Below are positions 9,824 through 18,755 of a stretch of DNA of 64,000 nt, piece after piece. A model generated the notes under the pieces. The model saw only the letters and a program-made list of their open reading frames with translations. It was not told where the DNA came from and did no database searches. This DNA is from Sphingomonas phyllosphaerae FA2 (GTDB taxonomy: Bacteria; Pseudomonadota; Alphaproteobacteria; Sphingomonadales; Sphingomonadaceae), in assembly GCF_000427645.1 (NCBI RefSeq), contig NZ_KE386571.1, positions 1,539,676 to 1,603,675 on the forward strand. Reading direction: 5' to 3'. Within the stretch, counting starts at the first letter, position 1; every line of letters begins with the position of its first letter. The position numbers were made by a program, and so were the translations under genes.

Positions 9824-10275
9824 GCCGCGCGCCGCTTGAGCAATGCGGTGCGCAGGCACTGGCAGACCACCTCGTCACGCTGGTTGAGCAGCCGATGCGT
9901 AAAGGTGACGATCCCCGCCTCCGGCCGCGAGCGGCTGTCCTTCAGCTCCTGCACCTCGGTCTCGGCACGCAGCGTGTCGCCGATGAACACCGGCTTCGGC
10001 ATCACCAATTTGTCGTAGCCGAGGTTGGCGACCAGCGTCCCGAGTGTCGTATCCCCGACCGACAGCCCGACCATCAGCGCGAAGGTGAAGGTCCCGTTGA
10101 CGAGAATCTGGCCGAACTCGCTCGCCTTCGCCGCCTCCGCGTCGAGGTGGAGCGGCTGCGGATTGTGCGTCATCGTCGTGAACAGCAGATTGTCGGTCTC
10201 GGTCACGGTACGGCGAATGTCGTGAACGATCCGGTCGCCGACCTGCCATTCGTCATAATGCCGCCCGGCCATCAT
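9820..10275 (-). CDS. MaoC family (R)-hydratase/dehydratase
   Basis: 151 aa single hot-dog domain. Catalytic region [18 protein letters not shown] matches the family DxxxxH-type motif, though the usual Asp is replaced by a Thr-His-Asn-Pro context typical of the mesaconyl/enoyl-CoA hydratase branch. [14 protein letters not shown] segment [20 protein letters not shown] is conserved. Starts ATGATG at 10275/10272 overlapping the biotin-subunit stop, so cotranslated in the leucine operon. It probably hydrates an unsaturated acyl-CoA; 3-methylglutaconyl-CoA is one candidate substrate given the neighbours. Confidence 0.88.
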   Translation of the reverse strand: MMAGRHYDEWQVGDRIVHDIRRTVTETDNLLFTTMTHNPQPLHLDAEAAKASEFGQILVNGTFTFALMVGLSVGDTTLGTLVANLGYDKLVMPKPVFIGDTLRAETEVQELKDSRSRPEAGIVTFTHRLLNQRDEVVCQCLRTALLKRRAA

Positions 10276-12125
10276 TCGTCTCCCGCGCTGATCCGCGCCA
10301 GCAACATGCCCTCGGTCACCTGCGCACCCTCGACGACCTTCAGCTCGGCGACTACCCCGTCGAACGGCGCGAGCAGCGCCTGCTCCATCTTCATCGCCTC
10401 CAGCACCAGCAACCGCTCGCCGCGCGCGACACGTTGCCCCTGCGACACCGGCACCGCGATCACGCGCCCCGGCATCGGCGCGAGCAACGCGTCATCGCCG
10501 TCGGTCGCCCCGCCGAGATGATCCGCACGCCGGGCGTCGAACGGCCACGCCTCGCCGCCCGCGAACAGCACGCCGCCTGCGACTTCGGCACCCGGCAACA
10601 GCGCTGGCTCCGCGACATACGGCCGCCCCGCCACCTCGACCGCCACCTGCATCGCCGGCGCGGCATTGGTGCGGAATCCGCGCAGCGCCGTCCACGGCGT
10701 CGCACCCGCCGCCGGCAACAGCGCCGCCGCCGCCGCCGCGACCACCGCCGGTGATGGCTCGGCCGCCGCGATCAGCGTGTCGGCATGACGCGCGATGAAC
10801 CCGGTATCGACGCGCCCCGCCACGAAGTCGGGATGCGCCGCCGCGCGCGCCAGAAACGCAGCGTTCGTCCGCACCGGCCACACCTGCGTCCCCGACGCCG
10901 CCGCCGCCAGCCGCTGCGCCGCCTGCGTGCGCGTCGCGCCCTGCACGATCAGCTTGGCAATCATCGGGTCGTAGAAAGGCGTTACCGCCCCGCCCTCCTC
11001 GACCCCGCTGTCGACGCGGACGCCCTCAGGAAAGCGCAGCCGCTCCAGCGGCCCGGTCGACGGCAGGAACCCGGTCGACGGATTCTCGGCATAAAGCCGC
11101 GCCTCCATCGCCCAGCCATTGATCGCCAGTTCGTCCTGCGTCTTCGGCAACGGCTCGCCACTCGCGACGCGCAACTGCCATTCGACCAGATCCTGCCCGG
11201 TGATCGCCTCGGTGACGGGATGCTCGACCTGCAACCGCGTGTTCATCTCCATGAACCAGATGCGATCAGCGCGCAGGCCTTCGGAGGCGTCGGCGATGAA
11301 CTCGATCGTCCCCGCCCCGACATAATCGACCGCCTTCGCGGCACGCACCGCCGCCTCGCACACCGCAGCGCGCGTCGCCGCGTCCATCCCCGGCGCGGGC
11401 GCTTCCTCGATCACCTTCTGGTGCCGCCGCTGGAGCGAGCAATCGCGCTCGAACAGATGCACCACCTGTCCGTGCGTATCGCCGAACACCTGCACCTCGA
11501 TATGGCGCGGCGACAGGATGTATTTCTCGATCAGCACGCGGTCGTCGCCGAACGACGCCGCCGCCTCGCGCTGACAACTCGCCAGCGCCTCGGCGAAGTC
11601 GCCCGGCGCATCGACCTGCCGCATCCCCTTGCCGCCGCCGCCCGCGACCGCCTTGATCAGCACCGGATAGCCGATCGCGTCCGCCTCGGCCCTCAGCCGG
11701 TCGGGCGACTGGTCTTCGCCCAGATAGCCCGGCGTTACCGGCACTCCCGCCGCGATCATCCGCGCCTTGGCGGCGTCCTTCAGCCCCATCGCGCGGATCG
11801 CCGCGGGCGGCGCGCCGACCCACACCAGCCCGGCCGCGACTACCGCCTCGGCGAACTCGGCATTCTCGGACAGGAAGCCGTAGCCCGGATGGATCGCCGC
11901 CGCGCCGGTCGCGCGTGCCGCGTCGAGCAGGCGGTCCTGCCGCAGATAGCTGTCGGCCGCCGCCGCCGTCCCGATGCACATTGCTTCGTCCGCCTCGCGC
12001 ACGAACGGCATGTCGGCATCCACATCCGAATGCACCGCGATCGTGCGAATGCCCAGCGCCCGCGCGGTGCGGATGATCCGCCGCGCGATCTCGCCACGGT
12101 TCGCGATCAGCAGCGAGGCGATCAT
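10272..12125 (-). CDS. liuD: Methylcrotonyl-CoA carboxylase biotin-containing (alpha) subunit
   Basis: About 617 aa. Carries biotin carboxylase ([17 protein letters not shown] at the N-terminus, ATP-grasp loop [30 protein letters not shown]) and a C-terminal biotinyl domain with the biotinylated Lys in LEAMKMEQ. The ATG at 12125 overlaps the preceding stop and begins right before the conserved SLLIANRG segment; earlier in-frame starts lie inside the upstream gene. Partner of the carboxyltransferase at 12607-14202. The isovaleryl-CoA dehydrogenase in the operon points to 3-methylcrotonyl-CoA rather than acetyl-, propionyl- or geranyl-CoA. Confidence 0.93.
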   Translation of the reverse strand: MIASLLIANRGEIARRIIRTARALGIRTIAVHSDVDADMPFVREADEAMCIGTAAAADSYLRQDRLLDAARATGAAAIHPGYGFLSENAEFAEAVVAAGLVWVGAPPAAIRAMGLKDAAKARMIAAGVPVTPGYLGEDQSPDRLRAEADAIGYPVLIKAVAGGGGKGMRQVDAPGDFAEALASCQREAAASFGDDRVLIEKYILSPRHIEVQVFGDTHGQVVHLFERDCSLQRRHQKVIEEAPAPGMDAATRAAVCEAAVRAAKAVDYVGAGTIEFIADASEGLRADRIWFMEMNTRLQVEHPVTEAITGQDLVEWQLRVASGEPLPKTQDELAINGWAMEARLYAENPSTGFLPSTGPLERLRFPEGVRVDSGVEEGGAVTPFYDPMIAKLIVQGATRTQAAQRLAAAASGTQVWPVRTNAAFLARAAAHPDFVAGRVDTGFIARHADTLIAAAEPSPAVVAAAAAALLPAAGATPWTALRGFRTNAAPAMQVAVEVAGRPYVAEPALLPGAEVAGGVLFAGGEAWPFDARRADHLGGATDGDDALLAPMPGRVIAVPVSQGQRVARGERLLVLEAMKMEQALLAPFDGVVAELKVVEGAQVTEGMLLARISAGDE

Positions 12126-12595
12126 GGCGCGCATCCCTCGGTGCGCGCCGAATAGCTGACGTTGAGGACCTTCCACCCCGCCGCCCCGCGCACCACGTTG
12201 AACAGGTTATAGCCGCATTGCACCGGCTTGCCGGAAACGGTGACGGTGTACGGCGCCCAGACCATCGCGACATTGTCGTCGATCTCGATCGCCGGCGTGC
12301 CCTGCCTCTCAACGACCGGCCCCGCCTCGGGGGTCAATTCCGCGGCCCACTCCGCCCAGCGCAGCGTGCGCCGTTGCGGCGTGCCGTCCGGCCCGGCGCG
12401 CGTCGCGGTGATCGTCCCCTCTGGCAAGGTCGCGGCTAGCGCGGCGGCGCGGTCGCTCGTCTCGATCGCGCGCAGCAACGCCTCGACCGGCGCCATCACC
12501 TGCGCCTCTTCGCTGCCCGGCGGCGGCAGCGCGGTACCCTTGACGATCGGGGCGACGGGGGTGGTCTGCGCCAACAGCATTAGCAGGATCATCAT
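12122..12595 (-). CDS. NTF2/SnoaL-like hypothetical protein with signal peptide, inside the leucine operon
   Basis: About 157 aa. Starts MMILLMLLAQTTPVAP (ATG at 12595 or 12592; GGGGAG lies just upstream), a short hydrophobic leader suggesting export. The rest resembles the DUF4440/NTF2-like fold: VMAPVEALLRAIETSD helix and the closing strands VSGKPVQCGYNLFNVVRGAAGWKV-type pattern. It sits between the two carboxylase subunit genes, 11 bp after one and overlapping the next by ATGA, so it is cotranscribed. No known role in leucine degradation; its insertion here is odd. Confidence 0.8.
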   Translation of the reverse strand: MMILLMLLAQTTPVAPIVKGTALPPPGSEEAQVMAPVEALLRAIETSDRAAALAATLPEGTITATRAGPDGTPQRRTLRWAEWAAELTPEAGPVVERQGTPAIEIDDNVAMVWAPYTVTVSGKPVQCGYNLFNVVRGAAGWKVLNVSYSARTEGCAP

Positions 12596-12606
12596 CGTCT
12601 CCCCGA

Positions 12607-14202
12607 TCACATCCGGAATAGGCCGAACTGCGCAAGCTCGGGCACCGGCGCGTTCAGCGTCGCGGCGAAGGCCAGCCCCAGCACGTCGCGGGTCTGCACC
12701 GGGTCGATGATCCCATCGTCCCACAGCCGCGCGGTCGCGTAATAGGGATTGCCCTCATCCTCATACTTCTGGCGGATCGGCGCCTTGAAGCGCTCGGCCT
12801 CCTCCGCCGTCCACGTCTCGGCATCGCGGTGCACCGTCGCCAGCACGCTCGCCGCCTGCTCGCCGCCCATCACCGAGATCCGCGCATTCGGCCAGCTGAA
12901 CAGGAAACGGGGAGAATAAGCGCGCCCGCACATCCCGTAATTGCCCGCGCCGAAGCTGCCGCCGATCAAAACAGTGATCTTCGGCACCGAAGCAGTCGCG
13001 ACTGCCGTCACCAGCTTCGCGCCGTTCTTGGCGATCCCCTCCGCCTCATATTTCCCGCCGACCATGAAGCCGGAAATATTCTGGAGGAACAGCAACGGGA
13101 TGCGTCGCTGGCACGCCAGCTCGATGAAATGCGCCCCCTTCAGCGCCGACTCGCTGAACAACACGCCGTTATTGGCAAGGATCGCGACCGGCATCCCCCA
13201 GATATGCGCAAAGCCGCACACCAGCGTGGTGCCGTACAGCGCCTTGAACTCGTGAAAGTCCGAGCCGTCGACAATCCGCCCGATCACCTCGCGCACGTCA
13301 TAGGGCGCGCGCACATCCTGCGGCACGATCCCGTACAGCTCCTGCGCGTCGAGCGAAGGCGCGCGCGGCTCGGCGAGCGCCACGTCGGGCACCCGCGGCT
13401 TGCCCAACGTCGCGACGATGTCGCGCACGATCAGCAGCGCATGTTCGTCATTCTCCGCGACATGATCGACCACGCCCGAGCGCCGCGCATGCGTCTCCGC
13501 CCCGCCCAGTTCCTCGGCGGAAATCACCTCGCCGGTCGCCGCCTTCACCAACGGCGGTCCGGCGAGGAAGATCGTCCCCTGATTGCGGACGATCACGCTC
13601 TCGTCCGACATCGCCGGCACATAGGCGCCACCCGCAGTGCAGCTCCCCATCACGCACGCGATCTGCGCGATCCCCTCCGCCGACATCTGCGCCTGGTTGA
13701 AGAAGATCCGCCCGAAATGCTCGCGATCGGGGAACACCTCGGCCTGGTGCGGCAGGTTCGCGCCGCCGCTATCGACCAGATACACGCACGGCAGCCGGTT
13801 CTCGCGCGCGATCTCCTGCGCGCGCAGATGCTTCTTCACCGTCATCGGGAAGTACGCCCCGCCCTTCACGGTCGGGTCGTTGGCGACGATCATGCACTCG
13901 CGCCCAGACACCCGCCCGACGCCGGCGATCATGCCCGCGCCCGGCGCACCGTCATCGTACATGCCGTTCGCCGCCAATGCGCCGATCTCCAGAAACGGCG
14001 CGCCCGCGTCGAGCAGCCGGTCGACCCGCTCGCGCGGCAGCAGCTTGCCGCGTGCGACATGCCGCGCGCGATGCTGCTCGGACCCGCCCAGCGCGCTCGC
14101 CGCCGCCTTTTCGCGCAACGCCGCCGCCAGTGCGCGATTGTGCGCGTCATTGGCCGCGAACGCGTCCGACCCCGCGTCGACCAGCGAGCGAATCGCGGTC
14201 AT
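12607..14202 (-). CDS. liuB: Methylcrotonyl-CoA carboxylase carboxyltransferase (beta) subunit
   Basis: 531 aa crotonase-fold carboxyltransferase that moves the carboxyl group from biotin to the acyl-CoA. Conserved segments: [64 protein letters not shown] and [16 protein letters not shown], which are typical of MCC/AccD-type subunits. Its ATG overlaps the dehydrogenase gene stop (14199-14202). Length and motifs match the methylcrotonyl-CoA enzyme closely. Confidence 0.95.
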   Translation of the reverse strand: MTAIRSLVDAGSDAFAANDAHNRALAAALREKAAASALGGSEQHRARHVARGKLLPRERVDRLLDAGAPFLEIGALAANGMYDDGAPGAGMIAGVGRVSGRECMIVANDPTVKGGAYFPMTVKKHLRAQEIARENRLPCVYLVDSGGANLPHQAEVFPDREHFGRIFFNQAQMSAEGIAQIACVMGSCTAGGAYVPAMSDESVIVRNQGTIFLAGPPLVKAATGEVISAEELGGAETHARRSGVVDHVAENDEHALLIVRDIVATLGKPRVPDVALAEPRAPSLDAQELYGIVPQDVRAPYDVREVIGRIVDGSDFHEFKALYGTTLVCGFAHIWGMPVAILANNGVLFSESALKGAHFIELACQRRIPLLFLQNISGFMVGGKYEAEGIAKNGAKLVTAVATASVPKITVLIGGSFGAGNYGMCGRAYSPRFLFSWPNARISVMGGEQAASVLATVHRDAETWTAEEAERFKAPIRQKYEDEGNPYYATARLWDDGIIDPVQTRDVLGLAFAATLNAPVPELAQFGLFRM

Positions 14203-15365
14203 TGCGCCCTCGGCGCGTCATGCCCGATCAGCTCGCGCCCGATCAGCATCCGCCGCACCTCGTTCGTCCCCGCGCCGATGTCGAGCAACTTGGCGTCGCG
14301 CCAATACCGCTCGACCGGCCAGTCCTTGGTATAGCCCGCGCCGCCCAGCGCCTGGATCGCCTCGCCCGCGACCTTCACCGCACTCTCCGACGCCAGCAGG
14401 ATGCACCCTGCCGCATCGAAGCGCGTCGTCCGCCCCGCATCGCACGCCCTCGCCACCGCATAGACATAGGCGCGCGCCGAATTGAGCGCGACATACATAT
14501 CGGCGACCTTCGCCTGCATCAGCTGGAACTCGCCAATCGCGCGCCCGAACTGCTTGCGCTCGCGAACATAGGGCAGCACCGTGTCGATACACGCCTGCAT
14601 GATGCCCAGCTGGATGCCCGACAGCACGACGCGCTCGTAATCGAGCCCCGACATCAGCACCTTCACGCCGCCGTTCAGCGGCCCCATCACCTGTTCGTCG
14701 GCGACGAAGCAATCGTCGAACACCAATTCGGCGGTCGGCGAGCCGCGCATCCCCAGCTTGTCGATTTTCTGCCCGATCGAGAAACCCTCGAAGCCCTTCT
14801 CGATCAGGAAAGCGGTGATCCCCTTCGACCCCGCCTCGGCATCGGTCTTGGCATAGACGACCAACGTATCGGCATAGGCCGCATTGGTGATCCAGAACTT
14901 GGTGCCGTTCAGCCGCCACCCGCCCTCGACCTTCGTCGCGCGCAACTTCATCGACACGACGTCCGACCCAGCGCCGGCCTCGGACATCGCGAGGCTGCCG
15001 ACATGCTCGCCAGAAATCAGCTTCGGCAGATATTTCGCCTTCTGCTCGGCCGAGCCCCAGCGCCGGATCTGGTTGACGCACAGGTTGGAGTGCGCGCCAT
15101 AACTCAGCCCGATCGCTGCCGAGGCGCGGCTCACCTCCTCGCACGCGATCACATGTTCCAGATAACCGAGCCCCAGCCCGCCATCGACTTCCTCGACGGT
15201 GATCCCGTGCAGCCCGAGCGCACCCATCTCGGGCCACAGCTCGCGCGCGAAGCGATCCTCGGCATCGACCTCGGCCGCGATCGGCGCGATCCGGTCGGCC
15301 GCGAAACGTCGCACCGTGTCGCGGATCGTATCCGCCATCTCGCCCAGACCGAAATCGAGGTCCAT
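14199..15365 (-). CDS. liuA: Isovaleryl-CoA dehydrogenase
   Basis: 388 aa FAD acyl-CoA dehydrogenase that oxidises isovaleryl-CoA to 3-methylcrotonyl-CoA. Visible motifs: [16 protein letters not shown] (substrate pocket typical of IVD), [19 protein letters not shown] (FAD binding), [10 protein letters not shown], and [20 protein letters not shown] near the end, where the Glu lies in the family signature. First gene of the leftward leucine operon; the promoter must lie in the 93-bp gap shared with the divergent LysR gene. Confidence 0.93.
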   Translation of the reverse strand: MDLDFGLGEMADTIRDTVRRFAADRIAPIAAEVDAEDRFARELWPEMGALGLHGITVEEVDGGLGLGYLEHVIACEEVSRASAAIGLSYGAHSNLCVNQIRRWGSAEQKAKYLPKLISGEHVGSLAMSEAGAGSDVVSMKLRATKVEGGWRLNGTKFWITNAAYADTLVVYAKTDAEAGSKGITAFLIEKGFEGFSIGQKIDKLGMRGSPTAELVFDDCFVADEQVMGPLNGGVKVLMSGLDYERVVLSGIQLGIMQACIDTVLPYVRERKQFGRAIGEFQLMQAKVADMYVALNSARAYVYAVARACDAGRTTRFDAAGCILLASESAVKVAGEAIQALGGAGYTKDWPVERYWRDAKLLDIGAGTNEVRRMLIGRELIGHDAPRAQ

Positions 15366-15445
15366 CGCTCTCTCCTATGCGTCGTTGCCCGCCATCCTAG
15401 AGCGTCGCGGCACCCCGGCAAAATTGAAACGCACCGAAGCTGGGT

Positions 15446-15460
15446 ATAGATATCGTCTAT
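15446..15460. promoter_or_regulatory. Candidate LysR-type operator
   Basis: ATAGATATCGTCTAT is a 5-bp inverted repeat with 5-bp centre that also fits the T-N11-A LysR box. It overlaps the LysR gene start codon (15459) and sits about 80 bp upstream of the isovaleryl-CoA dehydrogenase ATG, a good place for autorepression plus activation of the divergent operon. Confidence 0.5.
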
Positions 15461-16301
15461 GATCGACCGCTATCACCTGCGCTATTTCCTCGCCGTGGTC
15501 GACAGCGGCAATTTCTCGCGAGCCGCCGCCGCATGCAACGTCGCGCAGCCCACGCTGTCGGTCGGCATCGCCCGGTTGGAGGCGTCGCTCGGCCGAACGC
15601 TCTTCAACCGCACCAACCGCCGCGTCGCATTGACCGAAGCCGGTGCGAGCCTGCTCGCCCACGCCCGCGCGATCGAAAGCGGGTTCGCCGCCGCCGAGCG
15701 CGCGGTCACCGGCGCCGCCTCCGCCCCGCTCCTGCGGCTCGGCGTCCTCACCACGATCCCGCGCCACTGGATCGAGCACTGGCTCGCCGCGCGCAGCGGC
15801 GACCGCGTCGAGCTGGTCGAGGGCAACGAACGCGACCTGCGCGCACGCCTCGCACGCGGCCGGATCGACGCCGCGCTGACGATCCTGCGCGACGGCGACG
15901 ATCGCAGCGCCGGGCAGCATCTGCACACCGAGGGCTATGCGCTGGCGATCGGCGCGTCCCATCCGCTCGCCGGACGCGCCTCGCTCAGCGCCGAGGAAAT
16001 CGCGCACGAACCGATGATCGTCCGCCGCCATTGCGAGATGCTGTCGGAGACCAGCCGCTTCTTCACCGCACGCGGCGTCCGCCCGTTCTTCCCCGCCCGC
16101 ACCACCAGCGACGACCGCGCTTTGTCGCACGTCCGCGCGCGACTGGGGATCACGGTGATGCCGGACAGCTTCCACGCCGCTGGCGTCGCGCGCGTGCCGC
16201 TGGAGGATTTCGACGCCACCCGCGACGTCGGTCTGGTCTTCGCCGCGCACGCCCCACCCGACGCCGCACTGATCGCCGCCTTGCGGGAAGCGCTGACCTG
16301 A
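15459..16301 (+). CDS. LysR family transcriptional regulator
   Basis: 280 aa. N-terminal winged helix-turn-helix is clear: FLAVVDSGNFSRAAAACNVA, QPTLSVGIARLEASLGRTLF, then NRTNRRVALTEAG. The C-terminal substrate-binding domain (residues about 90-280) is complete. It is divergent from the leucine operon with a 93-bp intergenic region, so it is the likely regulator of that operon; many proteobacteria use a MerR-type LiuR instead. The inducer is unknown. Confidence 0.92.
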   Translation: MIDRYHLRYFLAVVDSGNFSRAAAACNVAQPTLSVGIARLEASLGRTLFNRTNRRVALTEAGASLLAHARAIESGFAAAERAVTGAASAPLLRLGVLTTIPRHWIEHWLAARSGDRVELVEGNERDLRARLARGRIDAALTILRDGDDRSAGQHLHTEGYALAIGASHPLAGRASLSAEEIAHEPMIVRRHCEMLSETSRFFTARGVRPFFPARTTSDDRALSHVRARLGITVMPDSFHAAGVARVPLEDFDATRDVGLVFAAHAPPDAALIAALREALT

Positions 16302-16306
16302 TAATC

Positions 16307-16345
16307 CGTCATCCCGGACTTGATCCGGGATCCCGCTTCTTCTTT
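16307..16345. repeat. Dispersed repeat family A, single arm (A4)
   Basis: CCCGGACTTGATCCGGGATC followed by CCGCTTCTTC, directly after the LysR gene stop. Single arm only. Confidence 0.85.
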
Positions 16346-16380
16346 CTCCTCACCAGCAACCGGCAACGAACAAACCCATC

Positions 16381-16457
16381 CGTCATTGCGAGCGGAGCGA
16401 AGCAATCCAGTGCCGGATCAGGGCGCCCTAAATTGCTTCGCTACGCTCGCAATGACG
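16381..16457. repeat. Dispersed repeat family B, inverted pair (B1)
   Basis: Arms CGTCATTGCGAGCGGAGCGA and its complement at the right end (GCTCGCAATGACG) enclose a central sequence that is the reverse complement of the centre of copies at 41361 and 59917, so this copy is inserted in the opposite orientation. Lies between convergent genes. Confidence 0.85.
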
Positions 16458-16487
16458 ACGAAAATCGCGACGCCCTACCCCGACGAC

Positions 16488-16805
16488 CTACCGTTTCCCC
16501 CGCGTCATCAGGTCCGGCTTCCGCGGCGGCTTCCACCCCTCCGGCGGCACCACCTGCTGGCGACTGGTCCCCAGCCCCATTGCCCCGGGCCGTTGCCGCG
16601 TCAGCCCATCCACCGCCGCCGCGTCCGCCACCGAAGCACCACTCTGCAACAGGCTGATCCGATCCCGCAATCGCCGCGCTTCCTCGAAATCGAGCGCCGC
16701 CGCCGCCGCCTCCATCTGGGCTCGCAACGCGCGGATCACGCTCGCCTGTGCTTCACCGTCTCCCATCCCGAACCAACCGGTCGACCCGCCCGGCGTTCCG
16801 CTCAA
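16488..16805 (-). CDS. UvrB/UvrC (UVR) motif-containing small protein
   Basis: 105 aa. Residues about 22-55 form a UVR motif (RAQMEAAAAALDFEEARRLR), the helical hairpin by which UvrB and UvrC contact each other and which also occurs in McsA and Clp-type partners. The C-terminus is basic and Pro-rich (PEGWKPPRKPDLMTRGKR). No nuclease or helicase domain, so it is not UvrB itself. Its ATG overlaps the glycosyltransferase stop by ATGA. Possible nucleic-acid or protein-interaction adaptor; role unknown. Confidence 0.8.
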   Translation of the reverse strand: MSGTPGGSTGWFGMGDGEAQASVIRALRAQMEAAAAALDFEEARRLRDRISLLQSGASVADAAAVDGLTRQRPGAMGLGTSRQQVVPPEGWKPPRKPDLMTRGKR

Positions 16806-17998
16806 TCGATCAAACCGCGCAACACCTGCCGCAACTTCTCGCCATACCCATTCTGCGGATCGAAGAAGGCAGCCCGCAACGGCTCCGCCGCCGCCACCTT
16901 GCGCGCATACAGCGACGGATCGGTCGACAGCGCGCGCAACGCCGCGACATAGCCCGCGACATCGTCGGGCTCGACCTCGATCGCCGCCTCATGCACCAGT
17001 TCCAGCGCCGGGCAGACCCGCGACGTGACCACCGGCCGGCGTGCTATCACGCCCTCGGCGACGATCATCGCAAAGCCTTCCTCGAAATCGCTGCGCGTCG
17101 GCACCACCACCGCGTCACATTCGTCCAGCCGCCGCGACAGCGCGTCGCGGTCGCAGAAACCGTGGAGCAGGAAGCGATCGCCCATCCCGCTCCGGTCCAC
17201 CGCCTCCTGCAACGCCTCGCTCGCGGTTCCTTCGCCACAGATGTGGAACACGATCCGCGGACCGCCGTCGTCGCGCAGCCGCCGGCACGCCTCCAGCATG
17301 TCGAACACACCCTTGTTGTGCTCCACCCGCCCCGCGAACAGCACATGGAAGTCGTCGCGCACCGCCGGCACCGCCTCCGGCGGCGCGATCGCCGCGAATT
17401 GCGCGGGCGTATAGGTGGGCAGGAACAGGATCGACTGGATCCGCCCGCCGGACAGCGCCGCGACCTGCTCGACGATCAACGGCGACGCGGCCAGCGTCGG
17501 GTCGGCAAAGCGATAGTGGAACCACCCCAGCAAGCGCACCAGCACGCGCCGGGTCAACGGCTCGCGCGCCGCCGGGCGCTGGATCGAACAATGCAGCGCG
17601 TTGACGAACCGCACGCCGCGCCACCGCCACGGCACCAGCGCCCACCAATGGTACATCGCATCGGTCAGCACGATCACCCGCGCGCCCGCCGCCACCGTCT
17701 CGCGCACCCTGCCCCACAGCCACGCGACCTCGGCCAGATGATAGCCGAGCCCGCTCGCCGCGCGCCGCGGCCGGTTCATGATGTGGACGCCGGGACGCAC
17801 GTCGTCATAATGCGGCTGCGCGGCGCTGGTCGTAACGATCAGGTCCTGCCCCAGTTCGTCGGCGACGTCGAAGAATTGCAGCAGATAGCTGGTGCCGAAA
17901 TAGCCGAGCGGCACCCCGCTCCGCCAACTATCGTGCACCACCCGCGCGTCGACGGGGCCGCTTATATAGCCGATCTTCGCCTTGTCCTGCCGCGACAC
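16802..17998 (-). CDS. Glycosyltransferase family 4 (group 1) protein
   Basis: About 398 aa from a GTG at 17998 (AAGGGG upstream); a TTG at 18016 would add six residues. GT-B fold retaining transferase: N-terminal acceptor domain, then the nucleotide-sugar domain with HVLFAGRVEHNKGVFDMLEA, HICGEG, and the donor-binding EX7E segment VVPTRSDFEEGFAMIVAEG. Acceptor and sugar cannot be told. It lies 46 bp downstream of kdpE on the same strand and may be read through from the Kdp operon. Confidence 0.85.
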   Translation of the reverse strand: MSRQDKAKIGYISGPVDARVVHDSWRSGVPLGYFGTSYLLQFFDVADELGQDLIVTTSAAQPHYDDVRPGVHIMNRPRRAASGLGYHLAEVAWLWGRVRETVAAGARVIVLTDAMYHWWALVPWRWRGVRFVNALHCSIQRPAAREPLTRRVLVRLLGWFHYRFADPTLAASPLIVEQVAALSGGRIQSILFLPTYTPAQFAAIAPPEAVPAVRDDFHVLFAGRVEHNKGVFDMLEACRRLRDDGGPRIVFHICGEGTASEALQEAVDRSGMGDRFLLHGFCDRDALSRRLDECDAVVVPTRSDFEEGFAMIVAEGVIARRPVVTSRVCPALELVHEAAIEVEPDDVAGYVAALRALSTDPSLYARKVAAAEPLRAAFFDPQNGYGEKLRQVLRGLID

Positions 17999-18062
17999 CG
18001 CCCGCCCCTTCAGCAACGACGCATCGCGCCGCGATCGTCCATCGTCGCTGCGCGCGCCTGCG

Positions 18063-18755
18063 TCAAATCGCGTCGTCGCTGCGCAGCCGATAGCCCACCC
18101 CCAGCTCGTTCGCGATCACGCTGCCGACCGGTGCCGGCGCTTCCAGCTTCTGGCGCAGGTTGCGGATCACGATGCGCAGATATTCGATCCGCGCGTCCTC
18201 ATCCCCGCCCCAGCAGGCGTCGAGCAACTTGTCGTGCGTCACGATCCGCCCGACGTGCCGGACCAGCATCGCCAGCACGTCATGCTCCTTGCGCGTCAGA
18301 TGCACCTCCACGCCGCCGCGCCGCACGATCCTGCGATCGAGATCGATGTCGAGGTCGCCGCGCGTCACCACCTTCTGCGCCTCGACCGGCGGCCCGCGAT
18401 GCCGCAACGCCACGCGCAGCCGCGCCAGCAATTCCTCGGTATCGAACGGCTTGCCGACGAAGTCGTCCGCGCCCAGGTCGAGTGCGGCGACTTTCTCGTC
18501 GACCGCATCGCGCGCCGAAACCACAAGGATCACCACCTCGCCCCCTGCATGGAGCAGCGGGATCAGACTTAATCCGTCGCGGTCGGGCAAACCGAGATCG
18601 AGCAGGATCGCCGCCGGATGCTCCGCCGCCGCCTGCTGCAACGCGTCCCGCGCGTTGCCGGCCTCGACCACCTCATAGCCCGCGCGCGCCAGCGTGTTGC
18701 GCAACAATCGCCGGATCGCCGGCTCGTCGTCGACGACAAGGACCTTGGCCGGCAT
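18063..18755 (-). CDS. kdpE: Response regulator KdpE
   Basis: 230 aa OmpR-type regulator of the high-affinity potassium operon. Receiver domain with acidic pocket VLVVDDEPAIRRL and phospho-Asp in ILLDLGLPDRDG; Lys in GKPFDTEELLARL; C-terminal winged helix with HLTRKEHDVLAMLVRH. The ATG at 18755 shares its A with the kdpD stop (TGATG). Terminal gene of the Kdp cluster. Confidence 0.95.
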   Translation of the reverse strand: MPAKVLVVDDEPAIRRLLRNTLARAGYEVVEAGNARDALQQAAAEHPAAILLDLGLPDRDGLSLIPLLHAGGEVVILVVSARDAVDEKVAALDLGADDFVGKPFDTEELLARLRVALRHRGPPVEAQKVVTRGDLDIDLDRRIVRRGGVEVHLTRKEHDVLAMLVRHVGRIVTHDKLLDACWGGDEDARIEYLRIVIRNLRQKLEAPAPVGSVIANELGVGYRLRSDDAI

